NCBI GenBank assembly: GCA_037693485.1
Contig: CM075345.1
Coordinates: 106,572,001 to 106,636,000, forward strand
Length of the DNA stretch: 64,000 nt
Direction: 5' to 3'
Origin: Kitagawia praeruptora
Lineage: Eukaryota; Streptophyta; Magnoliopsida; Apiales; Apiaceae
This document shows positions 42,735-54,858 of the stretch, piece after piece (the stretch's first letter is position 1; every line of letters starts with the position of its first letter). A model generated the notes under the pieces. The model saw only the letters and a list, made by a program, of their open reading frames with translations, did no database searches and was not told the origin of the DNA. Made by a program: the position numbers and the translations under genes.

Positions 42735-43236
42735 GATACCCAATTCCCACCTAATATGACATTAGGTGCTGAATTCAATGTGGAAAGCTTAACATCTAGA
42801 GATTGGAACACAATAGTATTGTCATCCCAAGGTATGTGTTCAGACCTGCAAGTTAAGGAGGTTGAAGTTTCTCTTCTTAATAGTTCTTTTGAAAAATTTC
42901 ATATGCAGGTACGAGAATAAAAGAACTACCTATATGAGCATGAAGTTTAGCCGCTTCAAGAAGCTTGGACTTGGCTTTGATATGCTTATGAAGGATTAGG
43001 ACACTAGGCAAGTAAAAGATAGTGTCAAGTAAGAACATTTGAGAATGTAAATTTATGTGTATATTATCTTCATGTGTTCACTATGAATAGTAAAGGTTCA
43101 ATCCATAGTGATACCTTGATATTCGAATATTTGGAATGTGTAATATACTAATGTGAAATTCAATCGTCACGATATTTCATTTATGCATAAATTTGTCGTT
43201 TGTTGTGATTTTGTTTAGTTAATCATGGATTACGCT
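42735..43236 (+). other. E5 3' untranslated region
   Basis: 500 bp of AT-rich non-coding sequence between the pol stop and the polypurine tract; no ORF or clear motif seen. Confidence 0.6.
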
Positions 43237-43251
43237 AAAATGGGGGAGGAT
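43237..43251 (+). promoter_or_regulatory. E5 polypurine tract
   Basis: AAAATGGGGGAGGAT directly before TGTTGGATATTT, the start of the 3' LTR. Confidence 0.85.
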
Positions 43252-43506
43252 TGTTGGATATTTTAGTGTAATTGGATTGACTAGCTGATCAATGTAATCG
43301 TAATGTTACATCGAACAAATCGGGAGAATGCGGAGTGCATGCTCTGTTCGAGTTCGTTATGATTTCAGTATTATTGCTTATGAGACATGTCTATTGATAT
43401 CAAACACATCTGTTAGAATGAGATCAATGAAATGTGTCTATTGGGAAAAGACACATCTTGAGATGTGTCTGTTGGTATTAGACATGACTGTTGGAATGAG
43501 ATGTGT
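43252..43506 (+). repeat. E5 3' LTR, first 255 bp
   Basis: It matches 38188-38442 in full register and stops where E6 begins. The last five bases, TGTGT, are the probable target duplication of E6. Confidence 0.9.
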
Positions 43507-45049
43507 TGATAAGTGGATTTATATCTACTTGGAACATTCTAAATCGGCTTAAATTGATTGCTTTGGCCTCAAGTTTGTGGTAGTTTTGATGTGTTTTGTT
43601 TAATTGTGCAGGGTTGGAGTGATATCGATTAAGGATGTAGATTCCGTCATTTTGGGAGTTGATTGATGATATGGATTGAAGAATGGAGGCTTAAGTCAGC
43701 TACCGAGTAGTATACAAGTCAAGGGGAAATGAAGACGGAAGCTATTGCAAAAGGAACGAGAAGAAAAAGCTGAAAAACGAGGAACAAAAAATTCCATCAG
43801 TTGGTGGCTGGGTAGACTGCGCCAGATTTGAGCACTCTGCGCCAGAATTCGTCCTGGAATGCAAATTGGGCTTGAGCACTCTGCGCCAATCTTGAGCAGA
43901 CTGCCCCAAGTCGCGTGGAAATTCCAGTTTTGCCCTTATTCGATCTGAAATTGTATTCTAAGTCGTTTTTGACATCTAAATCGAATTCTAGTTGTATTTA
44001 AGGTATTTTCTTGCTGGGCAAGATGTCTAGAGCTATAAAAACACATCCAACCCTTGTAAACATGATCATTCATACAATTACATATCTTAGTTTTGCAAGA
44101 GAGAAGAGTGGAAAAGGATTCAAAGCTCGGTGACAAGCACGGATCTAGATCTACTTCATCTTTTGTATACGTTGAATCATAGATTTGTTTCTCAACTCTT
44201 TACTTTATTAATATCATTATTTCTCTCTTTTGTAATTTGTCAATTATCATGTTTTCATCTAATCCCATGGTGACGAAAAGTTTTATTATGAACTAATCGT
44301 TGTCGTGGGATCCTAGTGGATTTATCTATGTAGCTTAGTAGTTTATATGCCTTAAAGATTTATGTGCGGTGAAATTCTTGATATCCTTGTATGGTTATGC
44401 TTATTGAATTTAGGTACGTCGCGAACATCTAATATGTTAATCTCTTGCTAAACGAGAGTGGATCTTGAGATTTAGAACTTGCCATGCTAGCATAGGATAG
44501 GTTGATGTTTGAACATCATGATTTGTGGCATGAATAGAGATATTATGCGACCCTATGTGATCTAAGTGGATAACTTGTGCTTCAACCTTTATGTTTTCAA
44601 ATTCTATAGAGATATAGGGTCTAAACATAATAGGTGCCTATTCATCTTCTATCTCTTTTGTGGATGTATGCGTAGATTGGTACTAGTATACCGAGAGGTA
44701 ACTCTTACTCTTTTCGTGTTATTCGATCAGATATCAAAACATCGCATGTTCTAATTGAAGGCTGCAACTCTAAGTGAAGTAGATAATGAAACTAGGATTC
44801 CATGTTTATTCTCATATAAATAATTCGATTTTAAATTCTTGTCAATTAGTTAATTTTTAGATTTATAATTTGCATCTTAGTATAATTTAGGTAATCAAAC
44901 CCAAATTTGTTACTTTTCTTAGCAGTGAATTAAAACCATACATTGTTGCGTAGGCATATTTTCTGAATAAAACATAACCAGATCTCTGTGGAACGAACTT
45001 TATTTATATTACTTGTGACTATGTGCGCTTGCGTAAAAATAGCATAACA
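43507..45049 (+). repeat. E6 5' LTR
   Basis: 1,543 bp, TGATAAGTGG...GCATAACA, matching 60208-61683 over the available length. The TATA box TATAAAA is at 44034-44040. A GC-rich block of repeated GAGCACTCTGCGCC and GCAGACTGCGCC units lies at about 43810-43915. ORFs at 43936-44136, 44437-44628 and 44566-44754 recur in the other LTR and look non-coding. Confidence 0.92.
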
Positions 45050-45054
45050 AGTTT

Positions 45055-45073
45055 TTGGCGCCGCTGCCGGGGA
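45055..45073 (+). promoter_or_regulatory. E6 primer-binding site (tRNA-Asp type)
   Basis: TTGGCGCCGCTGCCGGGGA, starting six bases after the LTR end. It is close to the complement of the 3' end of plant tRNA-Asp used by Athila elements, with one or two differences from the usual GGCGCCGTTGCCGGGGA. Confidence 0.85.
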
Positions 45074-45189
45074 TCATCGGTGTTTTTATTTTAGTTTATG
45101 TGCTTGTCATCAGTGGTCGTTAGCGTTCACTGACTCGGATTTCTTACTTAGTTTGTTTGATTCGTGGTGTTTCAGGTACTTAAGTTTGT

Positions 45190-48100
45190 ATGCGAACACG
45201 CTTACAAGCTCGTTCGGAAGAACTGGCGGAAGACGACCTTATAGTGGATAATAAAGAAGAGGAACTTGAAACTACTGTAGAGATGGGTGACGCAGCAGCA
45301 GCAGCCAAGGCTTTGAAGGAGTATTCTCAGCTGAAACTCAATGACATCCAATCTAGCATTGTTAGGCCAGTTATTGCAGCGAACAATTTTGAGATCAAGC
45401 CGGGCACAATTCAGATGGTGCAGAATTCAGTCCAGTTTGGGGGAGCTTCTACGGAGGATCCTAACATGCATGTTAGGGACTTTATCGAAATCTCCGACAC
45501 TTTCAAATGTAATGGTGTGACGGATGATGCTATCAGGTTGAGGCTTTTCCCATTCTCTCTGAAGGATAAGGCTAAGAGCTGGCTACACTCTTTGCCACCT
45601 GGTTCCATTACTACATGGGAAGATCTTGCTCAGAAGTTCCTTACTAAATTCTTCCCCATGGCGAAAACTGCAATAATAAGGAACCAGTTAACTCAATTCC
45701 AACAACAATCTGGTGAGTCATTGTGCGAGGCTTGGGAACGCTACAAGGAGATGTTACGGAAGTGTCCTCATCATGGCATGCCTGATTGGATGGTTATTAA
45801 TGGGTTCTACAATTGGTTGGGAGCACAATCTAGACCTATGCTAGATGCAACATCAGGTGGAGCTCTATGAGCGAAGAACTATGATGAAGCTTATGATCTT
45901 ATTGAGACGATGGCTACCAATGAATATCAGAATCCAACCCAAAGGCTTTCTCAAGGCAAGGTAGCAGGAATTTTGGAAGTAGATACAGCTTCAATGATTA
46001 CAGCTCAGTTGAAAGCTCTTGCTATGAAGGTGGATGCTCTTGCAAATTATGGAGTTCAACATGTGGCTAGTGTTTGTGAGCTATGTGCGGGCGCACATGA
46101 GACAAATCAGTGTGCTATCTCTTCTGAATCAGCACAGTTCGTGAGTAATTTCCAGAGATCTAATGCACCAGTTCCAGCCACTTATCATCCTAATAATCGG
46201 AATCATCCCAATTTCAGCTGGAGCAACAATCAAAATACTCAACAATCTTATCAGCAAGCGAAGCCATTCAATCAAGGCTATCAACAGCCTTATGCTCCAA
46301 GGGCACCATATCAACCTCCTGGATTTCAGCAGCAACAGCCCCAGGCTCATGTGGGGCAATCTTCTAATGAAAAATCAGATGATGTGTGGATAACGGTAAA
46401 GAACCTACAAGCTGGCCAGAAAGTCTTGGAAACTAAGATAGGACAGATTGCAAGTGCCTTACTTAGTAGGCCTCAAGGAACTCTTCCTAGTGATACAGAA
46501 GCAAATCCAGGTAGAAGGGACAACAAGGAGCAGGTGAAGGCTGTGACTTTGAGGTCGGGAAAGGTGACATCAGATCCAAAATCAGCCGCTAATGAAGATG
46601 AAGAAGTGCAGAATCAGCAAGTGGAAAAATCTACAATGCCTGAATTCGAGAAACCTGACTTAGTAGCTGATGAGGTAGATGATGACAAAGGAAAGAGCAA
46701 GGAACCTGTTAAAGCTTCTATGGAGCAGTCTACAAGGAATACTCAGATCTATCCTCCTCCTCCATATCCTAGAAGACTCCAGAAGCAGAATTTGGACAAG
46801 AAATTTGCTAAGTTCCTAGAGGTGTTCAAGAAGTTGCAGATTAACATTCCTTTTGCTGAATCTCTTGAACAAGTGCCGAGCTATGCCAAGTTCATGAAGG
46901 GTATTCTTTCTCGTAAGTTGAAGCTCGATGAATTAGAGACCGTTGCTCTAACGGAAGAATGTAGTGTCGTTCTGCAACAGAAGTTGCCACCTAAACTTAA
47001 AGATCCGGGGAGTTTCACCATCCCGTGTACTATTGGCAATCTTTCTTTCAGCAAATGTTTGTGTGATTTGGGAGCTAGCATCAATCTCATGCCCTTGTCA
47101 GTCTACATGCAACTAGGTCTACCGGAACCAAAGCCAACTAACATCTCTTTGCAGTTGGCTGATCGATCTATCACATATCCTAGAGGCATAGTGGAAGACT
47201 TGTTGGTGAAAGTTGATAAACTTATATTTCCTGCAGATTTTGTGATCTTGGATTTCGAGGAAGATAAGAAGATTCCCATAATCTTGGGAAGACCATTCTT
47301 GGCTACAGGAAAGACGTTGATTGATGTGCAAAAGGGGGAACTAACCATGAGGGTGCAAGACCAGAATGTCACTTTTAATGTGTTCAATGCCATGAAATTT
47401 CCTTCAGATGAAGAAGAATGTATGAAAGTGGATTTGGTCGATTCTGCAGTTACTATGGAGATTGAACAATTGCTAAAGTCTGATTCTTTGGAAAAAGTGC
47501 TAGTTGGTGATTCTGATCTTGAAGAGGAAGATATAGCTGAGCAGTTACAGCAGTTAAATTCAGCTCCGTGGAGAAGAAGAGTTGACCTACCTTTCGAATC
47601 TCTTGGGTTAGCAGAGTTGAAAAATTCGGAGGGGCGTCTGAAACCATCTATTGAGGAAGCTCCTACACTTGAACTAAAACCACTTCCTGAGCACTTGAGG
47701 TATGCTTTTCTTGGTGATGCATCTACATTACCTGTTATTATTGCTTCTAATTTGTCAGCTAGTGCGGAAGAAAAGCTTTTGCGAATTTTGAGGGAGTTCA
47801 AGTCATCGATTGGATGGACCATAGCAGATATCAAGGGAATCAGCCCTTCTTATTGCATGCACAAAATTCTGCTAGAGGAAGGAGCTAAGCCTACTGTTGA
47901 ACATCAAAGAAGACTCAATCCTATCATGAAAGAGGTGGTGAAGAAGGAAATTCTAAAGTGGTTAGATGCTGGTATTATCTATCCTATCTCAGACGGTTCT
48001 TGGGTGAGTCCGGTTCAATGTGTGCCAAAGAAAGGAGGCATGACAGTTGTTGCTAATGAGAAGAATGAGCTCATCCCTACTCGGACAGTTACGGGGTGGA

Positions 48101-48518
48101 GAGTTTGCATGGACTACCGGAAGCTCAACAAAGCCACGAGAAAAGATCACTTCCCTCTTCCATTCATTGATCAGATGCTAGACAGGTTGGCGGGACACGA
48201 GTATTATTGTTTGCTTGATGGTTATTCTGGGTATAATCAGATTTGCATTGCTCCGGAAGATCAAGAGAAAACCACATTCACATGTCCTTTTGGCACTTTT
48301 GCTTTTCGTCGAGTCTCTTTCGGACTTTGTGGTGCTCCTGCTACTTTTCAAAGGTGCATTATGGCTATTTTCTCAGACATGATTGGCACGAATGTGGAGG
48401 TTTTTATGGATGACTTCTCAGTTTTTGGTACTTCATATGACGAGTGCTTGCATAATCTTGCCTTGGTATTGAAACGTTGTGTGGAGACTAATTTGGTACT
48501 TAATTGGGAGAAGTGTCA
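45190..48518 (+). pseudogene. E6 gag-protease-RT, 5' part of polyprotein (one nonsense codon, then E7)
   Basis: ATG 45190 opens a Gag of the retrotrans_gag type: IRLRLFPFSLKDKAKSWL near residue 114, then WEDLAQKFLTKFFP. TGA 45868-45870 interrupts it, and the frame continues in register. Next come the Athila zinc knuckle CELCAGAHETNQC (DNA 46075-46113), a Q/N/P-rich linker, protease CDLGASINLMP (about 47062-47094), and RT with YRKLNKATRKDHFPLPF (about 48115), LLDGYSGYNQI and the catalytic FMDDFSVFG (about 48403-48429). It is cut after 48518 by E7 and resumes exactly in frame at 54859. The TGA is probably a G to A change in a tryptophan codon. Confidence 0.9.
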
Positions 48519-49785
48519 TGTTTGTAGTATTTTTATGTGTTCGTTCTCAGGGAAGGACTAAATTTAATATCAAGTTCAAGTTTCTTATCTCTCACAATTT
48601 AGAAGTGTAGAAGAATGTTGTGTTTGTTTATAAACTAAATTAAACTAAACTAAATTAAACTAATTATCAATCGAGAATAAAATATATGAGGAAAACAATC
48701 CAAGAACTGGGGTTCTTCACTTGGTTTCAATGCACATTCAATATCTATGTGATGTCTACGTTCTTACTCTGCTGAAAACAATTCTTCTAAGGTTATAATG
48801 TTCTCTTCCAAGATACAATATAATGTTTACAATTATACCCTAATTGTCACTTCCGTGATACAATCAAAGACAATCATAAACTATTAAGCTCCAAGAATTA
48901 CAAGTCTCACAACTCTCCTATTAATCTTCCAATCAAATATTCGAGTTATGTCTGTTAAATCATGTACTAAAATTGCAACTCCTCTTCCAAGTTATTACAA
49001 TCCCTAAAATCCAATCAAAGGTTCATGACTCCCCTAATTGTGTTAAGCCCTCAATAACAGATCAGCAAAGCAAGAAAATCACAGATAATTAAACACACAT
49101 GAATACCAAGGAATACTACCCAATCCTCAGATTAAAGATTTAGTTACACATAATTAAAGAAGAAAACAAAATAATAATGATAATGAATGAAAACATAATA
49201 TTGAAGAAAGAATTGAAGATTGAAAGTACCTTGATACGATTAAAAGCTATGAATTGTTAGCTATCAATTGTTCTAGCTATGAATTGTTATATCTATTTAC
49301 AATGGTAGGATGTGTTTATTTAGGCTCTACATATCTTGCCTAGCAATAAATTGCCTTCTATTACAATTAGGATTTAAAGAAGGTACCCAAAACTGCCCAG
49401 AATACAATTAGAATTAGAAAAAGGGCAAAACAGTAAATTCCCAGCCTTCTTTAACAAGAACACGTGCGCGACTTTATTCAGCACGTTTCTTGCACTTGTT
49501 TCCTATCCCAGGTTGTAGAAAATCTCTCAAGCTTCGCGTGGGCAGTAAGATCGCTGAAAACGGACTTCTAGAACTCCAGATATGGCCAAAACAGTATAAG
49601 CTGCGCAACCTTCCCGGAAAATCCGAATTTTAATCAATTAAATCTCCAAAAACGACAAAAGCTTAGATATTCTTGCGAACCTGCACAACTACACAAAACA
49701 CATCAAAACTACACAAACTTGAGTCCAAAACAATCAATTTAAGCCGATATAGAATGTTCCAAGTGGATATAAAATCCACTTATCA
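48519..49785 (-). repeat. E7 3' LTR
   Basis: 1,267 bp; on the minus strand it begins TGATAAGTGG like the E2 and E6 LTRs. The TATA-like position reads TAAATAAA here instead of TATATAAA in the 5' LTR. Confidence 0.92.
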
Positions 49786-49800
49786 AACACCCCCAAACTT
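49786..49800 (-). promoter_or_regulatory. E7 polypurine tract
   Basis: The minus strand reads AAGTTTGGGGGTGTT directly before the LTR start TGATAAGTGG. Confidence 0.85.
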
Positions 49801-52493
49801 AAACCGATGCTTGTCCTCAAGTATAAACAATTACAACTACCTAATTAGTACCACTTCCGTAGGTGATCACGGTTGCATTTGGCATATGCAACAAGCCCTT
49901 TAAACCCCTAGGCAGCCCTAGTGGACGAGTAAGGTCTCGTGAGGGCCTATAGCGAATGTACCCACAAAATCCATTTAACCTAATGTAATGCAATGCATGA
50001 ATGCAATTAAAATGCAAATGCAATTAATCTAGCCTCCCATACCTTCAAATCCTCTCATGCCATATCAACTTAAGAATCAAAGTAAATACGCAATGTCTTG
50101 GTGTCGAAAGTGCAAGTATTCACATAGTCTACTCAATGAACATGCATAAGTTCTCACAAGTCCATGTCAAGTGTAAGAATAAGTTAGTAAACATGCTAAA
50201 CCTACAAGAGTACATCTTTGAGACAAAACTCGGGATCTCATACGCAAAAACAAGCAAACACTCACAATCCACTCACAAAAGAATATTCACTCAAGATCAA
50301 GGGTAAGTGTATCACTCAATTCCAACAAAATCATAAACATGCTTGACATTTGGTATCAATCTAACTCTTAACACAACATACATCAATGACGATAATCAAA
50401 AGGTCTTTAATTGGGTTGTAACGTGGGCTAGGGACAAGATATGTCAAATAAGCCAAAACAGGTGAAGTGTCAAAAGCTAGTAAGCACCATAATAAATCAT
50501 ACACAACACCCTATTTTCCCTCCACATAAATTTTACTAAGAACACTCGACTAATCGACTAAAGTAGGATCATAACAAACACAGACATGCTCTCATAATAT
50601 TTTTTTTCTTTTTCTTTTTTTCTCTTTTCTTTTTTTTTTCTTTTTTTTTTCTTTTTTTTTTTCTTTTTTTTTTCGAGAGCTAAATAAAACAATAATATAA
50701 ACAATAACAATGATCCCCCAATTTATTACATATGCCGACTATCAAGTAAACAACCAAACCCAATCTCAATATTTTGCCCAAAAGTATGACCAACAATAAA
50801 CCCCTCCTTGCACACCTTATTACTCCCTTAAGCACTTTACTAGCCTTTGACAATGTGGGTTCAAATTAATGTAAGGCCAATACAAGAAAAAGGTCTAGGC
50901 AAGTAATGTGGTATGTCACCGAAAAAATAGGATTAAGCTCAACGGGTTGACTAATTGATCATGTAAACATGGTGTGGTGATATGGGAAAATATGCGGTTA
51001 TTCCTAAATGCCTTTATCATTTTAATCGTCAAATAATGTCATGCGTTTCAAGAAAGACCTCAAACAACTGCTAGCAATGCAAACAATCCGTGGACACTCA
51101 AGCAAACAAATAAATTGCAAATATGCAATAAGGCTCAAAAACTCACTTGGTGGAAAAACATACTCAATCCCAAGTAACACCCCTCTAACGCACCAACTTG
51201 TATTCAAAGCATGCAAACTAAATCATCTTGCACATATTCATGTCCTTCTAATTACTTACAACATTCAATAAGTCTACTAGCTTCAACTTACTAGTGTATG
51301 TGTGTGCACAAGAACAAAGCATATCACTTCTCAATCAAAAGCGTCAACAACAAAAAATTCCTATCAAACATGGGTGCAAATGCAAACTATTATGAACTCA
51401 CATGATATACAAAAAAAAAAATAGAATGTCCTATATGAAACAAACGTAGATAACACGAACATACATGCATAATTACTATTACTAATATGCAAAACATGAA
51501 ATCCTACATGAACAAATAATACAACAACTACTAATCCCTCAAACCACCCCCAAACTTAAAATATTCAATCCCCGCATTGAATGGAAGTAAATACAAGGGA
51601 TAGCAGAACATACCTAAAATGCGCCTTACACAACCTCATCCACGCTAGGAGCCATAAGAATCAATACACAACTCACAAGAAGCTCCACCAATAATTACCA
51701 AGCAATATCACACCACAAATAGCCCAAATTCCAAGAATAATACAAAATTCCCAATTTACAAGAACACAAATTCGTAATAAAAATAAAATTAGAGAGAAAG
51801 ATTTACCCAATACGAATCAAAGAGGTGAACTTGCAATTAATTCCTCTTTAGAATTGAATTTTTAGAGATATAAAGAAGTAGAAAAGGAATTGGATTTGTA
51901 TGTATAGGTGGGTATATATATTTGAGGGAAAAATAATAATAATAAAAATAAAAATAAAAAGTAAAAATAAAAAAGTAAATAAAATAAAATAAAATATGAA
52001 ATAGAAGATGGATTGGGAATAATTTGGAATTAATATAGGACTAGAATTAGGATTTTAGGTGGAGAAAATAATTAGAAAAGGGTTGGAATTGATTTAGGAG
52101 ATAATATTTATTTAATATATATCTATATATAAACATAAACACACGTATAAATCAAACCTGGCCAGAAGGTTTTGGTCCTGGGTGCTATGGCGCGTGCTGA
52201 AAACTTTGTCCGACTTTTTCATTTTTTTTTTAATTTTAACATTACAATTGCCAACTGCACAGGGTCAAAAACTGATTGGCGCTGCTGCGCGGGCTACGGC
52301 GCATGATGCGCTGCCTGGTTCTGCTCGTCTGGGCGCTCCTGCGCGCGGCTGGCGCATCTGGAGCTGGCGCATCCTGCAATTTTTTTTTTTTAACACACAA
52401 TTCAATTTTTTTTTCTTATACTAATGCGTGGGTTGCCTCCCACCAAGCGCTTCTTTAACGTCAATAGCTTGACGCCGATTATACCTGGAAACT
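49801..52493 (-). other. E7 long non-coding region, conserved with the 3' regions of E6 and E2
   Basis: 2.7 kb without a gene. It includes the GTTGCAT-7-ATGCAAC hairpin (49872-49892), repeated AAGTTTGGGGG pieces, a T-rich tract on + at about 50599-50674, a GC-rich GCGCATCTGGAGCTGGCGCA-type block at about 52185-52378, and the post-pol hairpin motif (52428-52474), all in the order found in E6 with pol removed. Confidence 0.8.
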
Positions 52494-53471
52494 TCAATGA
52501 GGATAAAAAGCAAACAGATGCACATATCTACGAATTTCTAATATAAGCATATTGTGCAAATAAACCTTAGATTCATTGAAAGGTACGAAAACTTCCAAGA
52601 ACCTATCATTCTCAAAAGACTTGGAAACATCAAAATAGCTAGAAAAGTCGTCAGAATAATCATTATAAGTACGACTCATATACTCCTCCCAAATCGGATC
52701 CTTATACTCTATAGCAAGATTTTTAACTTCCTCAATCTTAACTTCCTTCTCTTTTATAATTGGACATTCATCAATTTTAATCTCGTCTACCAATGTATTA
52801 AGCTCAAAATTTTCTAGATTTGGTAGACTTTCAATTGCATCCAAATTATCATTAATGCGCATGGGACAATTATCAACTACACAAGTAGACTCATCAGACA
52901 CAACATTATCATCAATTGCTAAACAAGAATCATGGCATAGAGGAAAATTGACACACGGGGGAGTTCTATAACAACCTTCATACCACACTGCTCGAACTTC
53001 CCAAATAAAATTATTTAGTTTAGCATTCTCCTCGTACCAAGCTATTGAATCACATGGAATATCATTGTCACTAGCAATCTCTAAAGTTGGTTCATCAAAA
53101 ACTCCCAAAGAAAGTAAGGGAGGATTAGACTGAGTTCCTTGAATCATTTTATTGAGCGCAATCTCCCAATCAGCAGGTAAAGAAGGATTAGACTGAGTTA
53201 AACTCGTATCAACATCATTACACATATATGGATAAACATCATCATGATATTGATTTTCAAACGAATACGAATAATCATTGCTAGGGGCATATGGAGCATA
53301 AAATGAGTTCTCAGAATAGAACGAATTCACCTGATATGCATTACAATCCTCATAAGAATTGAATTGTGGGGGAAGGATTGAAGTCTTTATATTGTTCCTG
53401 ACTGTTGTAGAAATTCTGAGCATTGTTCCAACCAAAGTTGTACTCCATCTAGTCTCTCTCCTCAAAACCAA
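52494..53471 (-). pseudogene. E7 ORF of unknown function
   Basis: 325 codons, rich in Asn, Tyr, Asp and Ser at the N-terminus (SFYAPYAPSNDYSYSF) and acidic (EIKIDECPIIKEKEVKIEE) near the C-terminus. An ATG at 53448 in the next frame (MEYNFGWNNAQNFYN...) runs into this ORF through a short C-rich run at about 53371-53378, so a one-base indel there probably broke an older start. Cysteines (WYEGCYR..CVNFPLCHDSC) do not form a recognised zinc finger. It lies where gag would be, directly after the PBS, and may be a Gag-like or particle-targeting protein, but I do not recognise it. Confidence 0.55.
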
Positions 53472-53565
53472 AGAAAGAAATACAAAAAGAAAGAAAAGAA
53501 AAATATATACAAAGATAAAATCTAAACAATAAGAAACAATTAACCTAAGCTCAACTATACTGCCT

Positions 53566-53584
53566 TCCCCGGTAGCGGCGCCAA
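53566..53584 (-). promoter_or_regulatory. E7 primer-binding site (tRNA-Asp type)
   Basis: The minus strand reads TTGGCGCCGCTACCGGGGA two bases after the LTR end. It differs from the E6 site by one base (A for G), consistent with use of the same primer. Confidence 0.85.
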
Positions 53585-53586
53585 TT

Positions 53587-54853
53587 TGTTTGTAGTATTT
53601 TTATGTGTTCGTTCTCAGGAAAGGACTAAATTTAATATCAAGTTCAAGTTTCTTATCTATCACAATTTAGAAGTGTAGAAGAATGTTGTGTTTGTTTATA
53701 AACTAAATTAAACTAAACTAAATTAAACTAATTATCAATCGAGAATAAAATATATGAGGAAAACAATCCAAGAACTAGGGTTCTTCACTTGGTTTCAATG
53801 CACATTCAATATCTATGTGATGTCTACGTTCTTACTCTGCTGAAAACAATTCTTCTAAGGTTATAATGTTCTCTTCCAAGATACAATATAATGTCTACAA
53901 TTATACCCTAATTGTCACTTCCGTGATACAATCAAAGACAATCATAAACTATTAAGCACAAAGAATTATAAGTCTCACAACTCTCCTATTAATCTTCCAA
54001 TCAAATATTCGAGTTATGTCTGTTAAATCATGTACTAAAATTGCAACTCCTCTTCCAAGTTATTACAATCCCTAAAATCCAATCAAAGGTTCATGACTCC
54101 CCTAATTGTGTTAAGCCCTCAATAACAGATCAGCAAAGCAAGAAAATCACAGATAATTAAACACACATGAATACCAAGGAATACTACCCAATCCTCAGAT
54201 TAAAGATTTAGTTACACATAATTAAAGAAGAAAACAAAATAATAATGATAATGAATGAAAACATAATATTGAAGAAAGAATTGAAGATTGAAAGTACCTT
54301 GATACGATTAAAAGCTATGAATTGTTAGCTATCAATTGTTCTAGCTATGAATTGTTATATCTATTTACAATGGTAGGATGTGTTTATATAGGCTCTACAT
54401 ATCTTGCCTAGCAAGAAATTGCATTCTATTACAATTAGGATTTAAAGAAGGTACCCAAAACTGCCCAGAATACAATTAGAATTAGAAAAAGGGCAAAACA
54501 GTAAATTCCCAGCCTTCTTTAACAAGAACACGTGCGCGACTTTATTCAGCACGTTTCTTGCACTTGTTTCCTATCCCAGGTTGTAGAAAATCTCTCAAGC
54601 TTCGCGTGGGCAGTAAGATCGCTGAAAACGGACTTCTAGAACTCCAGATATGGCCAAAACAGTATAAGCTGCGCAACCTTCCCGGAAAATCCAAATTTTA
54701 ATCAATTAAATCTCCAAAAACGACAAAAGCTTAGATATTCTTGCGAACCTGCACAACTACACAAAACACATCAAAACTACACAAACTTGAGTCCAAAACA
54801 ATCAATTTAAGCCGATATAGAATGTTCCAAGTGGATATAAAATCCACTTATCA
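53587..54853 (-). repeat. E7 5' LTR
   Basis: 1,267 bp. The minus-strand TATATAAA at 54383-54390 is the likely TATA box. The small + ORF at 54741-55121 bridges this LTR and E6 and is not real. Confidence 0.92.
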
Positions 54854-54858
54854 TGTCA

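Larger units (their letters stand above)
38188..43506 (+). mobile_element. E5: Ty1/copia retrotransposon, 3' LTR interrupted by E6
   Basis: 5' LTR from 38188 (TGTTGGATATTT), a gag-pol polyprotein with integrase before RT, PPT 43237-43251, and the first 255 bp of the 3' LTR. This matches the first 255 bp of the 5' LTR without indel and with about six substitutions (about 2.5%). E6 then interrupts it after ATGTGT. The remainder of the 3' LTR should lie beyond the window. No standard tRNA-Met primer site is visible after the 5' LTR. Confidence 0.88.
48519..54853 (-). mobile_element. E7: non-autonomous Athila-like LTR retrotransposon inserted in E6 RT
   Basis: Two 1,267 bp LTRs (48519-49785 and 53587-54853), TG...CA, flanked by the perfect 5 bp duplication TGTCA (48514-48518 and 54854-54858). 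Removing the element and one TGTCA rejoins the E6 RT frame exactly. On the minus strand the order is 5' LTR 53587-54853, PBS 53566-53584, one short ORF, a 2.7 kb non-coding region related to the 3' region of E6, PPT 49786-49800 and 3' LTR. No RT, integrase or protease is present, so it depends on an Athila helper such as E6. About ten LTR differences by eye (about 0.9%). Confidence 0.93.

Noticed and set aside
43328..43552. ORF across the E5/E6 junction and similar 38363-38641
   Set aside because: Translation of the U3 repeat array, not a protein.
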